Origin: Nonomuraea jabiensis
GTDB taxonomy: Bacteria; Actinomycetota; Actinomycetes; Streptosporangiales; Streptosporangiaceae
Length of the DNA: 64,000 nt
Direction of reading: 5' to 3'
Assembly: GCF_014204795.1 (NCBI RefSeq)
Contig: NZ_JACHMB010000001.1
Span: forward strand, 11,172,501 to 11,236,500
Shown: piece after piece, positions 42,386 to 50,960 of the stretch
How positions within the stretch are numbered: the stretch's first letter is position 1
How the letters are laid out: each line of letters opens with the position of its first letter
Program-made: the position numbers and the translations under genes
The notes under the pieces: model-generated
What the model saw: only the letters and a program-made list of their open reading frames with translations
Database searches by the model: none
Told to the model about the DNA's origin: nothing

Positions 42386-44053
42386 CTACGCGCGGACGAA
42401 CCCGTTGACGACCATCGGCAGCGACGCGTCCAGGCCCGCCACGTTCAGCACGCCTTCGTCGCCGGGGTCGCCGATCGAGTGGCCGACGGCGGTCATCGCC
42501 GCGACGACCACGCGGGCGTCCGCCGCCACCGTGCGGCGGTAGGCGCCGAGCTCCTGCGAAGGGTGGGCGCGCCCCGCCCACGTCTCGTTGTCGGTGAACA
42601 CCACGATGCCGTCCACCGCCATCCGCTGCTCGCGCGCCCAGCGGAACGGCAGCGACAGGTCGGTGCCGCCGCCGGACGGCTGCCAGGAGCCGATCTCGCG
42701 CAGGTTGGTGCGCGGGGTCACCTTCGAGGCGTGGACGCTGGTGTCGACGTCGATGACGTGCACGTTCCCCTTCTCGATGCGGGCCAGCATGACCGCCATG
42801 GCGCAGCCCACCTTGTACGGCGCGCCGATCGGCGAGCCGCCGACCATGACGCCGCCCCAGCTCATCGAGGCGGAGGAGTCGACCGCGACCAGCAGCCTGC
42901 GGCCCGTGGGCTCGACGGCACCGAACGCCAGCTCGTACGTCTCCTCCAGCGCGTCCCGGATCGCCGGGACCGGCGCCCACGTGTGCGCGTCGGCGCGCGG
43001 GTTGGGCTGGGCGCGGCCCGAGCCGTACACGCGCAGCGCCAGGAACGCGTCCATCGGGTGGATGCGCGCCCGCAGCAGCGCGTCGCGGTCGGTGAGCCGG
43101 GCGACCGCGCGCCGGGTGGCCTCACTCGCCGGGGTGAGCGTGCCGATCCGCGTCATGCGGGCCAGGTTGCGCAGCAGCGCGGTCATGCCGATCGTGTCGA
43201 CCAGCGCGTCCCACACCTTCGGCTCCCTCAGCATGGCGTCCGGCAGGAACTCCCACGGCACCTTGCGCTCGGTCACCACCTGGATCGCCTCGCGGGCCGT
43301 GGTGACGGCCTTGGCGGTCAGGAACCGGTCCACCGACTCCAGCGTCTCGCGCGCCTGCTCGTCGGAGACGTTGCCGGCGATCCAGCCGAACAGCCGCGCC
43401 CGCTGCGGGCCGTCCGCCTTGGGGTGGGCGATCCGCAGCACGTCGCGCAGGTCGAACGTCTCGCCCTGCGGCGTCCTGCGCCGGCGGGCCTTGCACACCT
43501 TGAACGCGACGTCGTCGGGGCTGCCGGTGGAGAACCAGGAGGCGAGCGCCGTGCGCAGCGACCGGCCGGTGACCGGCGCGGTGCCGCGGGCGGTCGGCTT
43601 GCCGGCGAGGTTCTTGTAGTAGCCGAAGAAGGAGGCGAGGTGGTCGGTCGTGCGGGCCACCTTGGGCAGCGCGAGCTTGGCCGCCTGCCGGGTGGCCGCG
43701 TCGCCGCGGGCGTAGGCGGCGGCCAGCGCGAACAGCGCCGGGCGCTGCTTGGGAGCGCGTGGCGGGCGCGCGGTCGAGATGCCGGTGAGCAGCTCGACGA
43801 CGCGCGGGCCGTCCTCGGCGATCGCCTCGAACAGCGCGGCGGCGTTGCCGGCGGTCAGCTGCTCCTGCGACACGTAGTAGGTGCCGCCCGTGGTGCCGAG
43901 GATCAGGAAGTCCTCGACGCGCTGCCACAGGTCCTTCTCGAAGACGAAGCCGCCGGCCGCGTTGCGCACCTGGTCGGTGCGGCCGGGCAGCGGCTGGGTC
44001 TGCGGCGTGGCCAACGCGGAAACGCCGGCGAGGGGGTCGCGGTTCCGTGCCAT
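42386..44053 (-). CDS. rsr: Ro60 orthologue (Rsr): TROVE and vWA domain RNA-binding protein
   Basis: 555 residues from the ATG at 44053 (GAGGTGAAA upstream). A TROVE HEAT-repeat ring occupies about residues 20-370 (F-V-F-E-K-D-L-W-Q-R-V-E-D-F-L-I-L-G-T near the start). A von Willebrand A domain follows with an intact MIDAS, D-S-S-A-S-M-S. Ro60 proteins bind Y RNAs on the outer ring surface and misfolded or single-stranded RNA through the cavity; in bacteria they work with PNPase in rRNA decay and in stress survival. Two Y RNA genes lie directly upstream on the same strand. Confidence 0.95.
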   Translation of the reverse strand: MARNRDPLAGVSALATPQTQPLPGRTDQVRNAAGGFVFEKDLWQRVEDFLILGTTGGTYYVSQEQLTAGNAAALFEAIAEDGPRVVELLTGISTARPPRAPKQRPALFALAAAYARGDAATRQAAKLALPKVARTTDHLASFFGYYKNLAGKPTARGTAPVTGRSLRTALASWFSTGSPDDVAFKVCKARRRRTPQGETFDLRDVLRIAHPKADGPQRARLFGWIAGNVSDEQARETLESVDRFLTAKAVTTAREAIQVVTERKVPWEFLPDAMLREPKVWDALVDTIGMTALLRNLARMTRIGTLTPASEATRRAVARLTDRDALLRARIHPMDAFLALRVYGSGRAQPNPRADAHTWAPVPAIRDALEETYELAFGAVEPTGRRLLVAVDSSASMSWGGVMVGGSPIGAPYKVGCAMAVMLARIEKGNVHVIDVDTSVHASKVTPRTNLREIGSWQPSGGGTDLSLPFRWAREQRMAVDGIVVFTDNETWAGRAHPSQELGAYRRTVAADARVVVAAMTAVGHSIGDPGDEGVLNVAGLDASLPMVVNGFVRA

Positions 44054-44100
44054 TGTTTTCACCTCGTACGTCTCGACCCGCCCGAACGGCGGATATGCAG

Positions 44101-44247
44101 AAAAAATGGGGGCGGATGTGGAAATGCCGACCGGTTTTTTACGGCGCGCTGCCACTACGCGACGCGCGGGCGCACCCGCGCGGCGGGGAATCGAACCCCG
44201 CGCTTCCGGCACCCGAAGCGATAACCGGCCTGCTTCGACCCGCCCCC
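44101..44247 (-). ncRNA. yrlA: Y RNA 2 (YrlA type) with terminator
   Basis: Closing stem GGGGGCGG (44247-44240) pairs perfectly with CCGCCCCC (44115-44108) and is followed by ATTTTTT (44107-44101), so the stem doubles as an intrinsic terminator. Ro-binding elements GTCGAAG (44239-44233) and GGTTATC (44226-44220). The tRNA-like module is circularly permuted: T arm CGGGG-TTCGATT-CCCCG (44200-44184), then an acceptor-like stem CGCGCGGG-tgcg-CCCGCGCG (44182-44163), then a D-arm-like segment. The permuted tRNA order is the hallmark of YrlA RNAs. Ends 48 bases before the rsr ATG. Confidence 0.9.
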
Positions 44248-44256
44248 GAAGCTCGG

Positions 44257-44390
44257 GAGGGCACGGATATGGGGTGTCCACCGGCGTTGGCGCTCTGCCG
44301 ACTGAGCTACCGGAGCGTTGGCCCCGGGCAGGACTCGAACCTGCGACTCCCCATAAAAGTGGTAACCGACGAACTTCGACCCGTGCCCTC
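44257..44390 (-). ncRNA. yrlA: Y RNA 1 (YrlA type)
   Basis: 134 bases closed by a perfect 10-bp stem, GAGGGCACGG with CCGTGCCCTC. Ro-binding elements GTCGAAG (44380-44374) and GGTTACC (44367-44361). An ATGGGG/CCCCAT stem closes a permuted tRNA-like domain: T arm GCAGG-TTCGAGT-CCTGC (44344-44328), acceptor 3' strand CCGGGGC joined by CAAC to 5' strand GCTCCGG (one G-U pair), then D arm GCTC-AGTCGGCA-GAGC (44307-44292). No T tract separates it from Y RNA 2 nine bases on, so both may come from one transcript. Confidence 0.92.
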
Positions 44391-44605
44391 ATCGAGTCTC
44401 ACTGACATGGTGAATTCAACAAGGAATGCCAAGGGGAGCTCAAATCATTTTCCCGATTTCCGCGACGGGGCCGCGGTCACCGGGAGTGACCAGACGGGAC
44501 CAGGAGCCGTCCCGGGGCCGCCGAAGATCGCCAAGCGCAGGTCACGTGTCGCCCATGAGGGGGGCGCGATTACCCCCATGGCCGGACCGTGTGCTTAACT
44601 CAAGT

Positions 44606-44763
44606 TGCCGATGTGGTCTGTGTCCCCCGGGCCGCAAATTACCGCCTTCACGGAATACCGTTCGGCTGGAGCCGTGTTGTGCATCTCGCCGAGGAGGCGA
44701 CCGCCACATCGGCATCAACGACTTTTCCAGGCGTCCCGCCCAACGGCGGGGCGCCTGCTTTAT
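44606..44763 (+). ncRNA. Unassigned structured RNA with terminator, upstream of plsC
   Basis: Outer stem TGCCGATGTGG (44606-44616) with CCACATCGGCA (44704-44714), a perfect 11 bp. Inside are three hairpins: ACGG-aata-CCGT (44650-44661), CGGC-tgga-GCCG and TCGCC-gagga-GGCGA. A terminator hairpin GGCGTCCCGCC/GGCGGGGCGCC with a T-containing tail (about 44730-44763) follows. TTAACT at 44595-44600 would be a -10 box placing the transcript start at the outer stem. The layout resembles a riboswitch/attenuator or an sRNA; no known class was recognised. Bases 44391-44605 hold nothing else evident. Confidence 0.5.
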
Positions 44764-44802
44764 GGTGGGGTGGCCGACCGGCCCGATGATCAGGAGAGCT
44801 CG

Positions 44803-45462
44803 TTGCTGTACGAAGTGGTCAAGTTCGCCGCCGCGCCGCTCGCGCACGCGATGTGCCGGCCGCACATCTCGGGCGCGGTGCACGTGCCCAGGAGCGGGCC
44901 CGCGATCCTGGCCGCCAACCACCTGTCGATCCTCGACTCGTTCCTGCTGCCCGCGCTGCTGCCGCGGCACGTGACCTTCACCGCCAAGAACGAGTACTTC
45001 GACGGCAACCCGGTCTCCGGCTTCTTCATGCGGCTCGGCGGCAGCCTGCCGATCGACAGGGAGAGCGCGCACGCCGCCCAGACCATGCTCGACTCCGCCG
45101 CGGAGCTGCTGGAGCGCGGCGAGCTGTTCGGCATCCACCCGGAGGGCACCCGCTCCCCCGACGGCCGCCTCTACCGCGGCAAGGTCGGCGTGGCCTGGCT
45201 GGCGCTCAAGACGGGCGCCCCGGTGCTGCCCGTGGCGCTCAGCGGCACCGAGAAGGTGCTGCCGGTCGGCTCGAAGGTGCCCAGGCCCGCGCGGATCGGC
45301 ATCGCCATCGGCGAGCCCATGCGGTTCGAGGGCGACCACACCAAGGCGCGCGACCGGCGGCGGGTGACCGACGAGATCATGGCGGCCATCCAGAAGCTGT
45401 CCGGGCAGGAATACGTGCCGACCTACGCCGCCAGCTTCAAGGCGGCCAACGGCGTGTCATGA
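44803..45462 (+). CDS. plsC: 1-acyl-sn-glycerol-3-phosphate acyltransferase (PlsC family)
   Basis: 219 residues from a TTG at 44803, chosen because CAGGAGAG precedes it; the frame is open upstream through the structured RNA. Catalytic H-x4-D as N-H-L-S-I-L-D (His40, Asp45) and the substrate motif P-E-G-T-R-S near 113-118. It acylates lysophosphatidate at the inner membrane in phospholipid synthesis. The terminator 40 bases upstream suggests regulated read-through. Confidence 0.92.
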   Translation: MLYEVVKFAAAPLAHAMCRPHISGAVHVPRSGPAILAANHLSILDSFLLPALLPRHVTFTAKNEYFDGNPVSGFFMRLGGSLPIDRESAHAAQTMLDSAAELLERGELFGIHPEGTRSPDGRLYRGKVGVAWLALKTGAPVLPVALSGTEKVLPVGSKVPRPARIGIAIGEPMRFEGDHTKARDRRRVTDEIMAAIQKLSGQEYVPTYAASFKAANGVS

Positions 45463-45492
45463 CAATGTCGTCGAGGATCAGGGGGATGTAGC

Positions 45493-47094
45493 GTGGCGCG
45501 TGGTCGTACCATCGCGATCGTGTCCAGCGCCACCGTGCTCGCGGTGGGGGCCGCGGCCGGGGGCGCGTACTACCTGCTGCACACGAGGGGGACGCCCGCC
45601 GAGACGGCGCAGCGCTTCACCGCCGCGTGGCAGGCCGGCAACTGGACCGCCATGGGGGCGGAGCTCGCCAAACCGCAGCAGCTCACCGCGTACGACCAGC
45701 AACGCAGCGCACTCGCCGTCGAGTCGACGGACATCAAGCTCGGCAAGATCACCGAGACCGGCGACCGGGCCAGCGCCCCCTACACCGCCACCCTGACCCT
45801 CAAGAACATCGGCAAGTGGTCCTACCAGGGCCAGATCGACCTCATGGTGGCCGACCGCACCTGGAAGGTCGACTGGAAGCCCGCCGCGCTCCACCCGTCG
45901 ATGACCTCCGGGGCCGAGTTCAAGCTCAAAACGCGCTGGCCCGAGCGGGCCGAGATCACCGACGCCCGGGGAGACCGGATCGACACGGGCACGGTCGGCG
46001 GGTCGGTGCAGCAGCTCGTCGGCTACCTCGCCAAGGCCGAGAAGAAGGACGTGGCCAAGCTGGGCTCCGCCTACAAGGTCGGCCAGGCGGTCGGGCGCGG
46101 CGGGCTGCAGGAGACGTTCCAGAAGCGGCTGGCGGGCACGCCCGCCACCGAGATCCAGCTCGGCGGCAAGACGCTGGAGACCATCGAGGGCAGCGACGGC
46201 GAGCCCGTCCAGACCACGCTCGACCCGCGCGCGCAGGCCGCGGCGGTGGGCGCGGTCAAGGACATGAAGAAGCCCACGTCGATGGTGGCGATCAAGCCGT
46301 CCACGGGGGAGATCCTGGCCGTGGTCAACAACCAGGGCGGCTTCAACCGGGCGCTGGACGGCCGCTACCCGCCCGGCTCGACGTTCAAGGCGGTCACGGC
46401 GATCGGCCTGCTGGCGGCCGGGATGTCGCCGTCGGACACGGTGACGTGCCCGATGTACGCGACCATCGGCGGGCTGAAGGTCCGCAACTCCGACAAGGAG
46501 GCGTTCGGGTCGCTGTCGTTCCTCGACTCGTTCGCCCACTCGTGCAACACGACGTTCGCGCCGCTGGCCGAGCAGAAGCTGGGCGCCGACAAGCTGCTGA
46601 AGACGGCCGAGGACGTCGGCTTCAACCAGCCCCTGAACATCGGGGTCCCGGCCACCAAGGCCAGCTTCCCCCGGGCCCAGTCCGACGCCGAGCTGGCCGC
46701 CGAGTCGTTCGGGCAGGCCAGGATCACCGCCAGCCCGCTGACGATGGCCTCGGTGGCCGCCGCCATCGCGGACGGCACGTGGCGGCCGCCGACGCTGGTG
46801 CCCTCGCTGAAGCAGAAGGCCACCGAGCGCCCGCTGCCCGACGGGGTCAAGGAGCCGCTGCACTCGATGATGGCGGCCGTGGTGTCCAAGGGCACGGCCA
46901 AGGCGGCCGGGCTGCCCGCCGGCACGCACGGCAAGACCGGCACCGCCGAGTTCGGCACCGGCGACGACCTGGACACCCACGCCTGGTTCATGGGCTTCAA
47001 GGATGACGTGGCGTTCGCGGTGGTCGTGGAGGGCGGCGGCGCGGGCGGCAAGGTCGCCGCGCCGGTGGCGGCGTCGTTCCTCAAGGGGCTCTGA
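45493..47094 (+). CDS. Penicillin-binding protein, NTF2-like plus transpeptidase
   Basis: 533 residues, GTG start. N-terminal anchor helix (7-28), an NTF2-like MecA_N domain (about 33-140), and a class B-like transpeptidase with Ser296-T-F-K299, S-C-N at 350-352 and K-T-G at 481-483. It crosslinks peptidoglycan outside the membrane. The MecA_N-type domain is frequent in actinobacterial PBPs and is not by itself evidence of beta-lactam resistance. Confidence 0.93.
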   Translation: MARGRTIAIVSSATVLAVGAAAGGAYYLLHTRGTPAETAQRFTAAWQAGNWTAMGAELAKPQQLTAYDQQRSALAVESTDIKLGKITETGDRASAPYTATLTLKNIGKWSYQGQIDLMVADRTWKVDWKPAALHPSMTSGAEFKLKTRWPERAEITDARGDRIDTGTVGGSVQQLVGYLAKAEKKDVAKLGSAYKVGQAVGRGGLQETFQKRLAGTPATEIQLGGKTLETIEGSDGEPVQTTLDPRAQAAAVGAVKDMKKPTSMVAIKPSTGEILAVVNNQGGFNRALDGRYPPGSTFKAVTAIGLLAAGMSPSDTVTCPMYATIGGLKVRNSDKEAFGSLSFLDSFAHSCNTTFAPLAEQKLGADKLLKTAEDVGFNQPLNIGVPATKASFPRAQSDAELAAESFGQARITASPLTMASVAAAIADGTWRPPTLVPSLKQKATERPLPDGVKEPLHSMMAAVVSKGTAKAAGLPAGTHGKTGTAEFGTGDDLDTHAWFMGFKDDVAFAVVVEGGGAGGKVAAPVAASFLKGL

Positions 47095-47141
47095 CCGCCG
47101 CGACCAGGTGAACCGGCCTCTGACCTGGGCAGAACTCGGTT

Positions 47142-48353
47142 GTGCTGGGGATCGGTGGCGAGGAGTACGCGGCGCGGCAGGCGGCCATGGGGCGCCTGGC
47201 CGCGCGGGCGGGGTTCCGCGGGGTGGTGGCCTGGTCGAGAGGCGGTTCGGCGCAGGACCATTACGCCGACGTCTACTACCTGACGGGCTTCTACCAGCAC
47301 CAGCCGTCCATCCCCGACTTTCCCGGCCACTGGCGGGCACGGGGCCACGCGGCCGTGGTCCTGCCCGTGGCCGACCCTCCTCCCGGCGGGCACACCGCCG
47401 TCCTGCTGACCAACTCCAGGGACCTCCAGGAGCCCCGGCCGGCGGCGCGGGTTCAGGTGACGCCCGATCTCGTGGACGCCCTGGCCGAGCAGATCAGGGA
47501 GTCGATCCGGCCGGGGCGCGTCGCGTTGATCGGCTACGAGGCGATGGCGGCGCCGTGGTGGTGCCGGCTGCGTTCGGTGCTGCCGGGGCACGAGCTGGTG
47601 TGCGCCGACGACCTGGCCTGGGAGGCGCGCCGGATCAAGAGCCCCGCCGAGCTTGACCTGCTGCGCGCCGCGGGGGCGCTCGGGGTGCGCGCGGTGTCCG
47701 CCGCCCGGGACGCCGCCGTACCGGGCGCCACCGAGGCCGACGTGGCGACGGCCGCGATCGCCGAGATCGTCCGGGCGGGCGGCGCCTACTCGGGCATGGG
47801 CATCTCCTCCGGCGCCGAGTCCTACACCTTCGCCGCCTCGGGCCCGACGCCCTACTCCGCCGACCGGCGGCTGGCCGAGGGCGACCTGATCAGGATCGAC
47901 CTGTACGGCTCCGTACGCGGCTACCTGTTCGACCTGGCCCGGACGTGGGTCGTCGGCGGCGAGCCGACCACGGAGCAGCGGCGGCTGCTGGAGGCGGTGC
48001 GGGAGAGCGTCCTGGCCGGGATCGAGCTGCTGCGGCCCGGCCGGCGCTTCGGCGAGGTGGCGCGGCGGTGCCAGCAGGTGTTCGAACGGTCGGCGTTCGC
48101 CGTCCACCACGGACTGCCCTGGTCGGAGACGGACGGCCTCTGGGGCCACGGGCTCGGCCTGTCGCTGGAGCCGCCGTGGATCACCGAGGGCGGGCCGGAC
48201 GCGGACGGCCTGATCGAGGCCGGGATGTGCCTGGCGCTGGAGCGCAGGATCGCGATGCACTCCGTGGGGGGCGCCAGCCACGAGGAGGACGTCATCGTCA
48301 CCGACTCCGGGCCCGAAGTCATCACCCTGGACACTTGTTATCCGGGTGTGTAA
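47142..48353 (+). CDS. M24-family metallopeptidase (Xaa-Pro aminopeptidase-like)
   Basis: 403 residues, GTG start. A creatinase-like N-terminal domain, then a pita-bread fold. Metal ligands are visible: Asp in I-R-I-D-L-Y, Asp in L-F-D-L-A-R-T, His in G-H-G-L-G-L, Glu in L-A-L-E-R-R and Glu in H-E-E-D-V. Probably a cytoplasmic prolidase/aminopeptidase P or related hydrolase. Confidence 0.9.
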   Translation: MLGIGGEEYAARQAAMGRLAARAGFRGVVAWSRGGSAQDHYADVYYLTGFYQHQPSIPDFPGHWRARGHAAVVLPVADPPPGGHTAVLLTNSRDLQEPRPAARVQVTPDLVDALAEQIRESIRPGRVALIGYEAMAAPWWCRLRSVLPGHELVCADDLAWEARRIKSPAELDLLRAAGALGVRAVSAARDAAVPGATEADVATAAIAEIVRAGGAYSGMGISSGAESYTFAASGPTPYSADRRLAEGDLIRIDLYGSVRGYLFDLARTWVVGGEPTTEQRRLLEAVRESVLAGIELLRPGRRFGEVARRCQQVFERSAFAVHHGLPWSETDGLWGHGLGLSLEPPWITEGGPDADGLIEAGMCLALERRIAMHSVGGASHEEDVIVTDSGPEVITLDTCYPGV

Positions 48354-48363
48354 ATTTACTCGC

Positions 48364-48750
48364 ATGGATAATAAAGTATGGGCTGCCGTCCGGGCCCTCT
48401 TCGTGGCCGTGCTCGTCATCTCCGTCGCGACCCTCGGCGTGGCCGCCCTGATCGGCGGCAACTGGGTGGTGTGGCTGCGCGGCGCCGCCGTGGCCGTGGC
48501 CGCCGCCTGGCTCGTCGCCCTCGCGGGTCAGGCCGCCCGGGGAAAGAGATCGGCCTACGTACGCATCCGCTTCGTCACCATCGCCGCCCCCATCGGGATC
48601 GTGCTCATCCTCGTCGCCCCGGACAGCGGCTATCCCGGCTGGATGAAGGCGGAGCAGGCCGTGGTCGGCGTGCTGGTCGCCGCCGTGGCCCTGCTCGTCA
48701 ACCGACGTGCCGTACGGCAGGCGTTCCCGAAGCGTGGCAAGCTGGGCTGA
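48364..48750 (+). CDS. Hypothetical small membrane protein
   Basis: 128 residues from the ATG at 48364, 10 bases after the peptidase stop; no clear ribosome site. Four hydrophobic helices (about 9-31, 36-57, 70-87 and 96-113) and a basic C-terminus. Not recognised. The stop codon directly abuts the end of the IS element at 48751. Confidence 0.65.
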   Translation: MDNKVWAAVRALFVAVLVISVATLGVAALIGGNWVVWLRGAAVAVAAAWLVALAGQAARGKRSAYVRIRFVTIAAPIGIVLILVAPDSGYPGWMKAEQAVVGVLVAAVALLVNRRAVRQAFPKRGKLG

Positions 48751-50152
48751 GTGACTCCTCCGCTCCCTGAAGGAAGCGGCTTCTCGCTAAGCCGCTTGCG
48801 CAGCCTCACGAAGGGCAAGCCCTGCCCTCAAGATGTTGATCGCCGCGTTCACGTCGGCGTGCGCGCAAAACCCGCACCCCGTACATCGGAAAACGGCCTG
48901 GGTGACACGGTTGTCCTTCGCGCAGTGCCCGCAACGCGAGCACGTACGGGAGGTGTTGGCCGGATTCACCGCGATCAGCTGCCGACCGGCGCTTTCAGCC
49001 TTGTGCGACAGGATCGTCAAGAACGCCGACCAACCCGCATCGAGAATGCTCTTGTTCAGCCCCGATTTAGCCGCTTGCCTGTTAGGCAGGTAGCCGCCTT
49101 CGCCGTCCGGTTGCGGCGCGACACGCCGGATCATGCCCGCCACGTTCAGCGCTTCGTGCACGATCACGTCGTAGCCGCGGACCAGCGCCAGCGCGGCCTT
49201 GTGCGCCGAGTCGAGGCGTTGCCGCCGCACCTTGGCGTGCAGGGCCGCCACCCGCGCGACGGCCTTACCGCGCCGCTTCGATCCTCGTTTCCTACGGGCG
49301 AGGTTCCGCTGGGCCGCTGCCAGACGGCTCGCGGAGGTGGCGAGGTGGCGCTGGTTGTCGAGGTGGTCGCCGTCGCTGGTCGTGGCCAGCCAGGCGACAC
49401 CCATGTCAACACCCGCGACCGCGCCCGTGGCGGGAAGGGTGGGTGCGGGCACCTCATCGCACGACAGCACGACGAACCAGCGGGCGCCTTCCCTCTTGAC
49501 GCTGATCGTCTTGACGATGCCGAGCACCCGGCGGTGCTGGTGGACCCGCACATGCCCGACGCCCTGCAACCGCACGTAGGTCGCCGTCGGATGGTGCGGC
49601 TGGGAGTCCCACCGGCAGCCGTCGCCGTCCTTGGGCCACTGGACCGTGTCGAACCGGCCCCGGCCCTTGAAACGCGGGAAGCCTGGCGTGCGGCCTGCTT
49701 TGACGCGGTCGAAGAACGCCCGGTACGCCTTGTCCAGCCTGCGCAGGGTGGCCTGCTGGGAGGAGAACGACCATCGGCCCTGACCGCCGGGGTCGTCGGC
49801 GCGGATGTGCTTCAGATCGGCCGACTGCTGGCCGTAGCGCACCGTCACCCCGGCTTTGCGGTAGGCCGTACGGCGGTGCTCAAGAGCCGCGTTGTACAGC
49901 ACCCGGTGATCCTCCAGGCACTGCGCGAGCGCGTCGGCCTGCTTGCCGGTGGGGCGCAGCAGGAACTTGAACGACCTGCGCACACCCCACCCCCCACGCT
50001 CAGTAACGAGACCACCACGGTATCGACCGGCACCGACAAACCCGGAAGGACATCTGTGACCCGCGGACCTGACAGGTCAAGGCACGCTCGGGCCTTGGCG
50101 GCCCTCCCGCTCCCGATTCCCCCGTCGTCTGAAGACGACGGTTCCCTCGGGA
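48751..50152 (-). mobile_element. Second TnpB-only IS200/IS605-type element
   Basis: On the minus strand the right end is a hairpin CCGCTTCC-ttca-GGGAGCGG followed by GGAGTCAC (ending at 48751). The left end is hairpin CCGTCGTC-ttca-GACGACGG (about 50146-50127) preceded by TCTCCCGAGGGAA. Both ends align loosely with those of the 25.3 kb element (GGGAATCGG after the left hairpin, GGAGG-TCAN at the right end). No tnpA is present. The left boundary is accurate to a few bases only. Confidence 0.7.
48787..49983 (-). CDS. tnpB: TnpB RNA-guided nuclease, second copy
   Basis: 398 residues, full length. RuvC residues Asp193 (G-V-D-M-G-V), Glu277 (V-H-E-A-L) and Asp377 (H-A-D-V-N-A-A); zinc ribbon Cys348, 351, 367 and 370. 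Clearly divergent from the TnpB at 25436 (different linker after the first RuvC motif, H-E-A instead of V-E-D), so not a recent duplicate. The omega RNA should span the 3' end and the right-end hairpin. Confidence 0.93.
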   Translation of the reverse strand: MRRSFKFLLRPTGKQADALAQCLEDHRVLYNAALEHRRTAYRKAGVTVRYGQQSADLKHIRADDPGGQGRWSFSSQQATLRRLDKAYRAFFDRVKAGRTPGFPRFKGRGRFDTVQWPKDGDGCRWDSQPHHPTATYVRLQGVGHVRVHQHRRVLGIVKTISVKREGARWFVVLSCDEVPAPTLPATGAVAGVDMGVAWLATTSDGDHLDNQRHLATSASRLAAAQRNLARRKRGSKRRGKAVARVAALHAKVRRQRLDSAHKAALALVRGYDVIVHEALNVAGMIRRVAPQPDGEGGYLPNRQAAKSGLNKSILDAGWSAFLTILSHKAESAGRQLIAVNPANTSRTCSRCGHCAKDNRVTQAVFRCTGCGFCAHADVNAAINILRAGLALREAAQAA

Positions 50153-50159
50153 GACTCTG

Positions 50160-50741
50160 ATGGAGAGCCCCGCGACCCGCCGGGCGGCCACCGAGGCCCG
50201 CAAAGCACAGATCGCCTCCGCCACGATCGCCGTGCTGGCGCGGCGCGGCTACGCGGAGACCACGTTCGAGGCCATCTGCGAGCAGGCGGGGCTCAGCAGC
50301 AAGCGGCTGATCTCCTACCACTTCTCCAGCAAGGACCAGCTGTTCGAGGCCGTCGTCCGCCAGGTCGTCGAGGACGCGGCCGCCTTCATGCGCCCCGCGC
50401 TCGACGCCGCCTCCGGGGCGCGCGCCCAGCTCGAGGCGTTCATCAGGGCGAACATCGCCTTCATCGCCGCCCATCCCGAGCACGTGCGGGCCGTTCAGCA
50501 GATCGCTTTCAACCAGGTGCCCGTGGGTGGGGACGAGCAGGACGCCGCGGTCGCCAGGCTGGCGGCGCTGTTCGCGGAGGGGCAGCGGGCGGGGGCGTTC
50601 CGGGAGTTCGATGGCGTGTTGATGGGCACGGCTCTGCGCGCGTCCATCGACGGGGTGGCCGACCGGCTCGTCAAGGGCCTCGATCCGGAGCGGTGCGCGG
50701 ACGAGCTGGTCGAGATCTTCGACCGCGCGACCCGCGCCTGA
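50160..50741 (+). CDS. TetR-family regulator
   Basis: 193 residues, ATG; GGGAGA upstream belongs to, or abuts, the IS left end. Helix-turn-helix (Y-A-E-T-T-F-E-A-I-C-E-Q-A-G-L-S, then R-L-I-S-Y-H-F-S-S-K-D-Q-L) and a helical ligand domain. The IS insertion directly in front has probably replaced the original promoter. The target is unknown. Confidence 0.9.
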   Translation: MESPATRRAATEARKAQIASATIAVLARRGYAETTFEAICEQAGLSSKRLISYHFSSKDQLFEAVVRQVVEDAAAFMRPALDAASGARAQLEAFIRANIAFIAAHPEHVRAVQQIAFNQVPVGGDEQDAAVARLAALFAEGQRAGAFREFDGVLMGTALRASIDGVADRLVKGLDPERCADELVEIFDRATRA

Positions 50742-50759
50742 CCTCGGGGGGCGACGGGG

Positions 50760-50960
50760 AGCGCGGGGCGCACTCGCGCCGGATCTCGCCGATCGCGCGG
50801 GCGCAGGCGCGGGCGCAATCGCGCTCGACCTCACCGATCGCCGGTGGCCCTGGCGCACTCGTACTCGACCTCACGATCGCCCAGGAGCGCCGATGGTACT
50901 CGCGCCGGGCTTCGCCGATCACCGGGGAGCAGTGCGCCGGACCTCGCCGATCAGCGGGGA
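50760..50960. repeat. Degenerate repeats with CTCGCCGATC core
   Basis: Five diverged units share CGCGCCGGAYCTCGCCGATC or its ACTCGACCTCACCGATC variant, followed by GCSGGGGAGC-like ends; spacing about 35-60 bases. The last unit overlaps the stop codon of the glycosyltransferase at 50951. Confidence 0.6.

Noticed and set aside
44150..44350. Two degenerate tRNA genes
   Set aside because: T-arm and acceptor segments are in permuted order and enclosed by perfect Y-RNA closing stems; no anticodon arm in the canonical place.
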